Source: Clostridium sp. 28_12 (GTDB lineage: Bacteria > Bacillota > Clostridia > TANB77 > CAG-508). From it: DNA of 30,382 nucleotides. The translations under genes were made by a program, and so were the position numbers. The DNA lies in the NCBI GenBank assembly GCA_001916055.1, contig MNRR01000004.1, positions 1-30,382 on the forward strand, read 5' to 3'. Numbering within the stretch: the first letter of the stretch is position 1; every line of letters begins with the position of its first letter. The notes beneath the pieces were generated by a model, which saw only the letters and a program-made list of their open reading frames with translations, did not search any database and was not told the origin of the DNA. Shown here one piece after another: positions 8,150 to 14,894 of the stretch.

Positions 8150-8444
8150 ATTATTATGAGCCAGTTTAATAGGTACGCCAAGACATCTAAAAAAGATAGA
8201 GCGATAAATACTTATATTATAAAATATTAGAAGCAACTAATAAGGCGATGAATAATAATAAGCATAATGATACTCTTACCTAGTCACAGTTCGAGCGTGA
8301 TAAAACCGTCTAAAACAATGAAGGTAATTTCGTAAAAGAGCGAAGAGGTGAAATTCCTGTGGAGCAAATTAAGCTGATTTGCCGTTTAGTAATTTATAAT
8401 AACATTTTACTCGGATTGTGTTTATACAAATAGGATGTGAGTAA
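8150..8444 (+). ncRNA. Candidate structured leader RNA, no gene seen
   Basis: This noncoding stretch is less AT-rich than its surroundings and contains several hairpins: TCAC (8284-8287)/GTGA (8297-8300); GG-AATTTC (8323-8331)/GAAATTCC (8350-8357); GCAAAT (8364-8369)/ATTTGC (8377-8382); and TTTACTC (8406-8412)/GAGTAAA (8439-8445). The last pair encloses the AGGATG ribosome site and ends on the A of the start codon of the next ORF. No known RNA family was recognised. It may be a cis-regulatory leader of the small ORF and recombinase, or part of an element end. Confidence 0.35.
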
Positions 8445-8675
8445 ATGGTAGATAAAGTTTTAATCAATAATATAGAAAAATATGAATTATCATTTTTTAA
8501 GATAGCAATGCAATTAAGAGCAATTAATTATTTGGAAGAAAAGAATGCATTAAATGAAAAAATTTGCAAATGTGCAAAAGCAAAAATTAAAGAAAATTTA
8601 CAGCTTTGTACTATTACACCAAAACCTTTAAAATTTTACAAAGAAAGGTTAGGTAGTAAATGTGGAGATAATTAA
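8445..8675 (+). CDS. Small protein overlapping the serine recombinase gene
   Basis: A 76-residue, lysine-rich, helical protein with Cys at about positions 41, 43, 55 and 73 and no recognised domain. It overlaps the recombinase start by 14 bases, so it is probably translated as a unit with it; small ORFs just before large serine recombinases often encode accessory or directionality factors, but nothing in this sequence proves that role. Its start codon lies at the edge of a hairpin (8406-8445) that encloses the AGGATG ribosome site. Confidence 0.6.
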   Translation: MVDKVLINNIEKYELSFFKIAMQLRAINYLEEKNALNEKICKCAKAKIKENLQLCTITPKPLKFYKERLGSKCGDN

Positions 8676-10398
8676 AATACCGAAAAAAGAAGGAATAATT
8701 GATAGAACAACAGGAAAAGTGTTAAATAGAAAATTGAGAGTAGCAGCATATGCAAGAGTTAGTACAATGGGAGCAGAGCAATTAAATAGTTATGAATCAC
8801 AAAAGAAATATTACTATGAAAAAATTAATAATAATCCTGAATGGCAGTATGTAGACATATATGCAGACGAAGGAATATCTGGAACAACAGATTATAGAAG
8901 AGCAAGTTTTATGAAAATGATACAAGATGCATTATCAGGAAAAATAGATTTAATATTAACTAAATCTATATCAAGATTTGGAAGAAATACAATGGATGTT
9001 TTGAAAAATGTAAGATTGTTAAGAGATAACAATGTTGCAGTTTTATTTGAAGAAAATAATTTAAATACTTTAGATACAAAGACGAGTGAAATGTTATTAA
9101 CTACACTTAGTGCAGTAGCACAACAAGAAAGTGAAAAAATATCTGAACATGTTAAATTAGGTTTGCAGATGAAAATGAACAGAGGAGAATTAATAGGATT
9201 TAACAGATGTTACGGATATAGAAATGAAAATGACAAATTAGAAATAATAGATGAAGAAGCGGAAGTAGTTAAATTTATTTTTGACAAATATTGTGATGGA
9301 CATGGTGCAAATGGAATTGCAAAGATGCTAACAGAACAAGGAATAAAAAGCCCTAAAGGAAATGACAAATGGAATGATAGCACAATAAGAGGAATATTAC
9401 GAAATGAAAAGTATAAAGGAGATGTATTGCAAGGAAAAACTTATACAGCAGATCCATTATCACATAAAAGATATAAGAATTTAGGGGAAGCAGACCAGTT
9501 TTATGTTTCAGAACATCATGAGCCAATTATTTCTCCTGAAAAATTTGATATAGTACAAGAAATATTAAAAGAAAGATGTGGTGCAAGAGTAAATGGAAGA
9601 AGAATAGGAAATGTAGGAAGGAAATTTGCTTTTAGTAGTAGAATTAGATGTGGATTTTGTGGTAATTGTTTTACAAGAAGAACAGTTGTAGGTAAAGATA
9701 GAGAAAAAATTCCATCTTGGTCATGCACTAGCTTTGCAAAAAATGGAAAAGAAAACTGTACTGATTCAAAAACTATTAGAGAAGAAATGATAAAAGAGGC
9801 TTTTGTTGATAGTTATAAATTTTTATCTTTAAATACAAATTTTGAAACAGAAGAATTTTTGAATTTAATGCAAGATACAATGAATGAAAATAATAAACAA
9901 GATGAATTAGAAAGATATAAAAAGGAATTTTCGAATATAAAATCTAAAAAAAGTAAATTAATAGATTTAATGGTAGAAGATAAAATATCCGAAAATGACT
10001 ATAATGAAAAAGTAGAAAAATATAATCGAAAACTTGAAATATTGGAAAATAAAATAGAACAATTAAAGTTATTAGCAGAAGATAAGAAATCTATTTCAGA
10101 AGGATTACAAAAAGTAAAGGAATTATTAAATTCTAAAGATATAATGGACCAATTCGACCAAGAAATATTTAATGCTATTGTAGATTATGTTATAGTTGGA
10201 GGATATGATGAAAACGGATTAATTGATCCATATTTGATTAGGTTTATACTAAAGCGAGAATTTGATTTAAGTGTTCCAAAAGATGTCCCTGATGAAGTTG
10301 TTATACAAAATAATAAAATTGATTTAAATAGCAATAATGTGCTTGTTGATTTTATAAATACAAGAAAATATTTTTCTTATGAAAGAGATGAAAATTGA
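8662..10398 (+). CDS. Large serine recombinase
   Basis: A 578-residue large serine recombinase that cuts and rejoins DNA through a covalent 5'-phosphoserine. AAYARVST carries the nucleophile Ser34; DEGISGTT and KSISRFGRNT follow in the resolvase domain (about 24-175). The recombinase domain (about 185-300) has GFNRCYGYRN, a GANGIAKMLTEQGI helix and STIRGILRNEKYKGDV. A zinc ribbon begins at CGFC (331-334) with later Cys partners around 358-367, and a coiled coil occupies about 400-490. All domains are present and the length is normal, so it should be active. The start is GTG, overlapping the small ORF. It marks an integrated mobile element; the attachment sites were not identified. Confidence 0.93.
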   Translation: MEIIKIPKKEGIIDRTTGKVLNRKLRVAAYARVSTMGAEQLNSYESQKKYYYEKINNNPEWQYVDIYADEGISGTTDYRRASFMKMIQDALSGKIDLILTKSISRFGRNTMDVLKNVRLLRDNNVAVLFEENNLNTLDTKTSEMLLTTLSAVAQQESEKISEHVKLGLQMKMNRGELIGFNRCYGYRNENDKLEIIDEEAEVVKFIFDKYCDGHGANGIAKMLTEQGIKSPKGNDKWNDSTIRGILRNEKYKGDVLQGKTYTADPLSHKRYKNLGEADQFYVSEHHEPIISPEKFDIVQEILKERCGARVNGRRIGNVGRKFAFSSRIRCGFCGNCFTRRTVVGKDREKIPSWSCTSFAKNGKENCTDSKTIREEMIKEAFVDSYKFLSLNTNFETEEFLNLMQDTMNENNKQDELERYKKEFSNIKSKKSKLIDLMVEDKISENDYNEKVEKYNRKLEILENKIEQLKLLAEDKKSISEGLQKVKELLNSKDIMDQFDQEIFNAIVDYVIVGGYDENGLIDPYLIRFILKREFDLSVPKDVPDEVVIQNNKIDLNSNNVLVDFINTRKYFSYERDEN

Positions 10399-10425
10399 AA
10401 ACTTAATAAAGTACTTCGAAATGGC

Positions 10426-10454
10426 TTGAGAATTAGAGTAGAATGTGATATAAC
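10426..10454 (+). promoter_or_regulatory. Putative promoter of the TPR-like gene
   Basis: TTGAGA (10426-10431), 17-base spacer, TATAAC (10449-10454) with an extended TG at 10446-10447. Confidence 0.5.
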
Positions 10455-10484
10455 ATAAATAATAATTTTTTGAGGAGGTACTAT

Positions 10485-11360
10485 ATGAGCAAAGAAACAG
10501 AGAAAATATTCTCACAAATGAACAAATATATGGAACAATTTAACTTTGATAGTGAAGAACAAATGGAAAAAGAAATGAAAAATTTTATACAAAAACTAAA
10601 CAATAACGAAATTGAATTTGATGATCCAAAATTTAAGCCAGAGGATTTATTGGAAGGGGCATATAATACATCTTCAAAAACAAAAGCAATAAAACTAGCA
10701 AAACAAGCATTAGAAATAAATCCTGAAAATATTGATGCTGAATGTTTTATTGCAGAATTTGAAGAAAATCAAATAAAGAAATTATCAAAAATGGAAGATA
10801 TTATCGAAAAAGCAACAAAAATATTAGAAAAAGACAATATGTTTGATAAAGAAAATATAGGACATTTTTGGGAAATGATAGAAACTAGACCATATATGAG
10901 AGCAAGAAATAGGAAACTTACTATATTGATGGATTTAGGCAGATATACAGATGCAATTAAAGAATGTGAAGAAATGTTGAAGTTATGTGAAAGTGATAAT
11001 TTAGGAATAAGATATACATTAATTGGTTTGTATTGTACTTTAGAAAAATTTGAAGAGTGTGAAAAATTGTATAAGAAATTTAATGAGTATTCTGCATTTA
11101 TGCTTTTTCCAATGGCAATAATGTATTTTAAAAAAGGAGATTATAAAAAATCAAAGAAATTTTTAAAGGATGTGCAAGAAGCAAATCCATATATTATAAA
11201 AATATTAAAAAATGATATTGCTATGATTGAAAATTCAGAAGATATTAAATATTATGCTCCTGGTTCAAAAGAAGAAGCTAGCATTATTATTACAGATTTA
11301 TTTTATTTATTAGGAAGTGTACCATCTTTTGTAACATTTATGGAGATAGAATTAAAATAA
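10485..11360 (+). CDS. Tetratricopeptide-repeat-like protein
   Basis: A 291-residue soluble helical protein. Helix pairs typical of TPR units are visible: AIKLAKQALEINPENIDAEC (about 66-85), KLTILMDLGRYTDAIKECEEML (about 143-164), LIGLYCTLEKFEECEKLYKKF and AIMYFKKGDYKKSKKFLKDV. Such proteins act as protein-interaction scaffolds; no catalytic domain is seen, so the partner is unknown. The ATG at 10485 has GAGGAGG (10472-10478) 6 bases upstream. It has its own promoter downstream of the recombinase and is probably element cargo. The C-terminus after the repeats is short and could be trimmed. Confidence 0.7.
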   Translation: MSKETEKIFSQMNKYMEQFNFDSEEQMEKEMKNFIQKLNNNEIEFDDPKFKPEDLLEGAYNTSSKTKAIKLAKQALEINPENIDAECFIAEFEENQIKKLSKMEDIIEKATKILEKDNMFDKENIGHFWEMIETRPYMRARNRKLTILMDLGRYTDAIKECEEMLKLCESDNLGIRYTLIGLYCTLEKFEECEKLYKKFNEYSAFMLFPMAIMYFKKGDYKKSKKFLKDVQEANPYIIKILKNDIAMIENSEDIKYYAPGSKEEASIIITDLFYLLGSVPSFVTFMEIELK

Positions 11361-11442
11361 TACAAACAAGCACTAAATGTGGAATGTGTATCAGTGCTAC
11401 ATTTAAAACAAGACCTATAATGTTTGATTTTAATATAGTTTC

Positions 11443-11622
11443 AGAGATTATAACTTTTGAAGAGATATGTTTGGAAATATTGGCAATTAATTTTAAAATT
11501 AAGGAATTTATGATAAGTTCATTACAGTAACTTATGCAACTACATTTGATGATTGATATAATAAAGAGCAGGCTTATAGATACAAAGAGCTGTCAATGAG
11601 ATTCTTAAAAAAATTTAAATAG
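11443..11622 (+). pseudogene. Decayed small gene remnant
   Basis: Protein-like sequence survives in two frames. One frame reads EIITFEEICLEILAINF and stops at 11528-11530. The other reads TVTYATTFDDxYNKEQAYRY then KELSMRFLKKFK and ends at TAG 11620-11622, with a TGA at 11554-11556 where a Trp would fit. A frameshift and a stop would explain both. Upstream, AGCACT (11369-11374)/AGTGCT (11393-11398) forms a hairpin. The parent family was not recognised. Confidence 0.35.
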
Positions 11623-11632
11623 AAAGTAAAAA

Positions 11633-13180
11633 ATGATTATTGAAAAGGAAATGAAGGATATGAGAGAATACCAACAAGAAATAATAAATACTATAATGAA
11701 AAAGTTACAACAAAATGTAAGAAAAATTTTCATAGAGATGCCAGCAGGAACAGGAAAAAGTACTGTAATTAGGAGTTTAGTTAAAGAATTTGGAACAAAA
11801 AAACAAATATTAATAATGTGCAAAGGAAAAGTTTTAGAACAACAATTTAAAGATGATTTAAAAGACAATACAAATATAGTAATATGTAATTATTACAATA
11901 ATATACTAACAACAGAAAATTTTGACTATATCATATTAAATAGTATAGAAGGGATATCAGAGAAAAAATATGAAAGTATATGTAAAACATTTAAAAAAGC
12001 AAAAATAATATGTTTTGCTGATAAAGCCCAAAGAACGAAAGAAGATGAAAAATGGTTAGATAAAAAAAAGATGGATTATTCACTAACAATGCAACAGATA
12101 ATTGATGATGGATATATAAATCCAAATTATGTTGGAACTAAATTTGAATGTTTTATAGAACAACTTTTAAAAGAATTAAAAGTTGCTAATATTGAAAAAG
12201 AAGTAGCTTTAAAGACAAGTCAAAGAGTTATGAGAGCAGATTTTATTGTTGATAGTAATAAAAGAAAATTAATCATAGAAGTTAAAGTTTATAGAAGTGA
12301 ATTTATACAAAATACTATTATTAAACAAGCTATAGAACAAGTAGAATACTATAAAGAAGTATGGGAAAAAGTAAATGGAGAAGAAGCACAAGCTATATTA
12401 ATTATGTCTTGTCAAGTACCAGATGAAATAAAAGAATATTATTATAAAGAAAAAAGAATTGTAATTATCGATATTTCTAATCTATTGTATTTATCACAAG
12501 GGAAAGATAAGCTAATGAAAGAACTTATAGAAGTAATTCAATATAATGTTCATGATATTATGCCAAAACCCTTAGTAAATTCAGAAATTTTTAAATTCGA
12601 ATCAAAGGAAGAAGCAAGTGAAGTATTCGAGACAGAGATTGAAAGGGCAACTAGCTTGATAAAAAAATTAGAAAAATTGGAATATGGTAAAGCTCAAGGA
12701 AATGATAAAGAGTATGAAAAACTATGTGTAAATATTATTGAGTTTTTATTTAAAACAGAATTTACAAAAATGTCGGAACAAAGTAGTACAGAGGATAAGA
12801 TGTTTAGAATGGATTTAATATGTGGATTAAAGGAAACTTCAGAATTTTGGAAAATTCTTATTCATCACTATAACACAAGATTTGTGGTTTTCGAATTTAA
12901 AAATTATAAAGACGAGATAGATCAAAACCTTATTTATATAACTGAAAAGTACCTATATAATGCTGTTTTAAGAAATGTGGCTATTATTATATCAAGAAAA
13001 GGATTTTCTAATAATGCCCACAAAGCAGCAAAAGGAATATTAACAGAAACTGGAAAATTAATTATAGAATTAAAAGATGATGATATAATTGCAATGTTAA
13101 GAATGAAAGCTGATGGACAAGATGCATCAGATTATCTATTAAATATATTAGAAGAATATTTAATATCAATCAGTAAGTAA
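11633..13180 (+). CDS. Helicase-like domain fused to two PD-(D/E)XK nuclease domains
   Basis: 515 residues. Residues 10-150 resemble the first RecA domain of DEAD/DEAH (type III restriction-like) helicases: MREYQQEIINTI and an intact Walker A MPAGTGKST (36-44). But the DEAH site reads NSIE (103-106) and the usual TATP motif reads ADKA, and there is no second RecA domain. A first nuclease domain follows (about 165-285: FECFIEQLL, RADFIVD with D203, LIIEVKVY with E216-V-K218). A second Mrr-like one is at about 355-490 (YEKLCVNIIE, RMDLICG with D394, FVVFEFKN with E421-F-K423). Probably a DNA-degrading defence protein; the target is unknown. The start at 11633 has a weak ribosome site; ATGs at 11651 or 11660 are alternatives. 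Confidence 0.7.
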   Translation: MIIEKEMKDMREYQQEIINTIMKKLQQNVRKIFIEMPAGTGKSTVIRSLVKEFGTKKQILIMCKGKVLEQQFKDDLKDNTNIVICNYYNNILTTENFDYIILNSIEGISEKKYESICKTFKKAKIICFADKAQRTKEDEKWLDKKKMDYSLTMQQIIDDGYINPNYVGTKFECFIEQLLKELKVANIEKEVALKTSQRVMRADFIVDSNKRKLIIEVKVYRSEFIQNTIIKQAIEQVEYYKEVWEKVNGEEAQAILIMSCQVPDEIKEYYYKEKRIVIIDISNLLYLSQGKDKLMKELIEVIQYNVHDIMPKPLVNSEIFKFESKEEASEVFETEIERATSLIKKLEKLEYGKAQGNDKEYEKLCVNIIEFLFKTEFTKMSEQSSTEDKMFRMDLICGLKETSEFWKILIHHYNTRFVVFEFKNYKDEIDQNLIYITEKYLYNAVLRNVAIIISRKGFSNNAHKAAKGILTETGKLIIELKDDDIIAMLRMKADGQDASDYLLNILEEYLISISK

Positions 13181-13255
13181 ATTATTTAGTTATAGAAATA
13201 GGAGATAATGTAATATGAGTAGTATGGAGTTAGAAGTAAAAATTTTGTTATGATA

Positions 13256-13284
13256 TTGACGTAAACCGCTAAATAAAGTATAAT
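13256..13284 (+). promoter_or_regulatory. Near-consensus promoter for the M41-like peptidase gene
   Basis: TTGACG (13256-13261), exactly 17 bases, TATAAT (13279-13284). AGGAGG precedes the ATG at 13351. Confidence 0.75.
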
Positions 13285-13350
13285 ATAAATGTTTTAAAGT
13301 GATAAATTAATAGTAATTACAATTAATTAAAGTAAATAGGAGGATTTTCT

Positions 13351-13968
13351 ATGCAAACTGAAGACGTAATAATGAGAAAACAACGGGTATTAGTTGAGAA
13401 GGAGGGAAACGTAAGTTTAAAAATTGAAAATTACAATTTAAAACTTTTGGAGCAGAAAAATGTTAATCAAGTAAAAAAAATTGCTTATCATGAAGTGGCA
13501 CACTTGGTAGTTGCAGAAAAATGCAATGGATATTATATTGATGAACTATATGGTCTTACGATAGTTCCAATAAAGCAAGAGAGAGGAACACTTTTTGGTT
13601 CTGCTATGTTTACAATGAAAAAATCAGTAAAAAATGAGAATATAATACAATATATAAAATCTGGAATAGATTATATAGCTATATCTTTAGCAGGAAATAT
13701 AGCAGAAAGGATAGGATTTCCAAATGAAATAGCACATGAATCGATACTTGATTGTGAATATGCTAAAGAGAAAGCAGAAAGTATTATTTCAAAAATGAAA
13801 AGAAGTGGGATACTGATTAATGAACTTAATGAAAACCTAATAATAGGTCTAGCTAAGGATAATGCTACTGATATAATCTGCGAAAACTGGATAATAATTA
13901 AAAGAATAGCAGAGAAGCTATATAAAGAAAAAGTCTTATTAAAAGAAGATATAGAAGAACTATTATAG
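13351..13968 (+). CDS. Stand-alone FtsH (M41)-like zinc metalloprotease
   Basis: A 205-residue protein with HEVAH at residues 47-51 (zinc-binding HExxH inside AYHEVAHLVVAE, compare AYHEAGHAVVA of FtsH), YIAISLAGNIAERIGF at about 108-123 (compare the LAGRAAEE helix) and D134 in ESILDCEYAKEKA, in the place of the third zinc ligand of M41. The family degrades unfolded or membrane proteins, but here the AAA ATPase and membrane segments of FtsH are absent, so the substrate and any unfolding partner are unknown. It is single-gene, with its own consensus promoter and terminator, within the accessory region. The N-terminal about 40 residues are unassigned. Confidence 0.75.
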   Translation: MQTEDVIMRKQRVLVEKEGNVSLKIENYNLKLLEQKNVNQVKKIAYHEVAHLVVAEKCNGYYIDELYGLTIVPIKQERGTLFGSAMFTMKKSVKNENIIQYIKSGIDYIAISLAGNIAERIGFPNEIAHESILDCEYAKEKAESIISKMKRSGILINELNENLIIGLAKDNATDIICENWIIIKRIAEKLYKEKVLLKEDIEELL

Positions 13969-13982
13969 GAAAAAGTTTTAAT

Positions 13983-14045
13983 AAAGAGTCTTTTATTTGA
14001 TTGGTTTTGTTATAAATCGATTATAGTAAAAGACTTTCTTTTTTA
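13983..14045 (+). terminator. Terminator after the M41-like gene
   Basis: GTCTTTTA (13988-13995) pairs with TAAAAGAC (14027-14034), flanking A/T pairs extend the stem, an inner GATT/AATC pair lies in the loop, and a T-rich tail follows. Confidence 0.6.
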
Positions 14046-14074
14046 TATATAATGAGAAAGATTTACAAAAGTAC

Positions 14075-14103
14075 TTGACTTTAAGACAATCATGAATTAT
14101 AAT
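14075..14103 (+). promoter_or_regulatory. Near-consensus promoter of the gene at 14185
   Basis: TTGACT (14075-14080), 17-base spacer, TATAAT (14098-14103). Confidence 0.75.
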
Positions 14104-14120
14104 AAAAATATACAAATTAT

Positions 14121-14178
14121 GGAAACCCCAAAACATTAAAACTTGGAGGTTTCAAACCTCCAAGACAGTTCAAGGAGG
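14121..14178 (+). promoter_or_regulatory. Leader with mutually exclusive hairpins around the ribosome site
   Basis: CTTGGAGGTTT (14142-14152) is followed after one base by its exact complement AAACCTCCAAG (14154-14164). The left arm can instead pair with GAAACC (14122-14127) through GGTTTC (14148-14153). The right arm's CCTCC (14157-14161) can pair with the true ribosome site GGAGG (14174-14178). So segments 1:2 plus 3:4 would hide the ribosome site and 2:3 would free it. The switching is inferred; the pairings are seen. The 11-bp hairpin could also be a DNA operator. Confidence 0.45.
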
Positions 14179-14184
14179 AAAAAA

Positions 14185-14610
14185 ATGAAAGGGACACAAA
14201 AAATTGTAAAAGAAGTTGCTCCTCAATTAGAGAGAATGAGAAAGCAAAAGGCAAAAGATTTACAGGAGGATCTATTAAAAACATTAAAAACAGTAATAAA
14301 AAAATTACCTAAAGAAGAATTGGAAAGAACAGAGACAATATCCGTAATATATTTTGCCAAGAGTAATTCCGAAAAGATATATCGGAGCAAATATGTAGAA
14401 GTAAATGAAAAACGCTATAAATATGAGAATAATGATATATTCTTAGGCACAAAAATCGAACTGTCAAAAGCTTTTAAATTCTTATATAAGGAGCTCGAAA
14501 AAGACAAATACTTTTCTGTGGAATTTTTTGAACCTGATAAATTAACAGAAAATTGTGAAGAGTATCAAACGCCAGTTGACTTTTTGGTGTATAAGATCGA
14601 AAATGAATAA
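14185..14610 (+). CDS. Hypothetical protein with a structured leader
   Basis: A 141-residue basic-then-acidic soluble protein without a recognised domain, signal peptide or membrane segment. The first about 55 residues are predicted amphipathic helix (VAPQLERMRKQKAKDLQEDL); the rest alternates strands and helices (ETISVIYFAKS, YSVEFF-like segments). The ATG at 14185 is chosen because AAGGAGG (14172-14178) is 6 bases upstream; an in-frame TTG at 14143 lies inside the leader hairpin. It is transcribed from its own consensus promoter. No function is proposed. Confidence 0.7.
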   Translation: MKGTQKIVKEVAPQLERMRKQKAKDLQEDLLKTLKTVIKKLPKEELERTETISVIYFAKSNSEKIYRSKYVEVNEKRYKYENNDIFLGTKIELSKAFKFLYKELEKDKYFSVEFFEPDKLTENCEEYQTPVDFLVYKIENE

Positions 14611-14620
14611 CATCCCCAAT

Positions 14621-14655
14621 TTCCCCCTTACATTAAAAAAATATGTAGGGGGGAT
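14621..14655. terminator. G/C-rich hairpin after the 14185 gene
   Basis: CCCCCTTACAT (14623-14633) pairs with ATGTAGGGGGG (14643-14653), extended by TT/AT pairs, loop of about nine A/T bases. A classical T run is missing, so termination efficiency is uncertain. Confidence 0.5.
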
Positions 14656-14744
14656 TCTGTGCATTACGATTCAACATCAACTGTAGTGACGAAGATTTGT
14701 TTAGGCAAGTGCAGAGTTTTGCACAAAATATTAATGGATGAATC

Positions 14745-14778
14745 CAAAGGGCTATCAATAATTATTGATGGCCCTTTG
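14745..14778. repeat. Perfectly abutting 17-bp inverted repeat upstream of mutL
   Basis: Bases 14745-14761 and 14762-14778 are complementary with one G-T mismatch: CAAAGGGC at one end, GCCCTTTG at the other, and an AT-rich centre. No T run follows on either strand. A smaller GTGC/GCAC hairpin lies at about 14709-14724. The remainder of 14611-14894 has no convincing gene. Confidence 0.65.
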
Positions 14779-14828
14779 ACTATAATTGAGTTTAGAATTA
14801 ATGAAATAAGGGACTGTAAAAAAGTACC

Positions 14829-14857
14829 TTGTTTTATTTTGTGGATTGTGATATAGT
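14829..14857 (+). promoter_or_regulatory. Putative mutL promoter
   Basis: TTGTTT (14829-14834), 17-base spacer, TATAGT (14852-14857) with extended TG at 14849-14850 region. Confidence 0.5.
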
Positions 14858-14894
14858 AATGCCAGAAAGAAAGAGATAAAGGAAGAGATAAAAG

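Noticed and set aside
8346..8356. Fragment GAGGTGAAATT resembling a conserved 16S rRNA segment
   Set aside because: The match is only about 11 bases and the flanks do not resemble rRNA.
13215..13253. Twelve-codon ORF MSSMELEVKILL with a ribosome site, possibly the start of a CYTH-type gene
   Set aside because: Too short; only a possible remnant of a gene start, since the next bases form the promoter of the M41-like gene.
14659..14856. 65-residue ORF with GTG start on the plus strand
   Set aside because: It runs through two hairpins and the mutL promoter, has unusual composition and no recognisable protein pattern.
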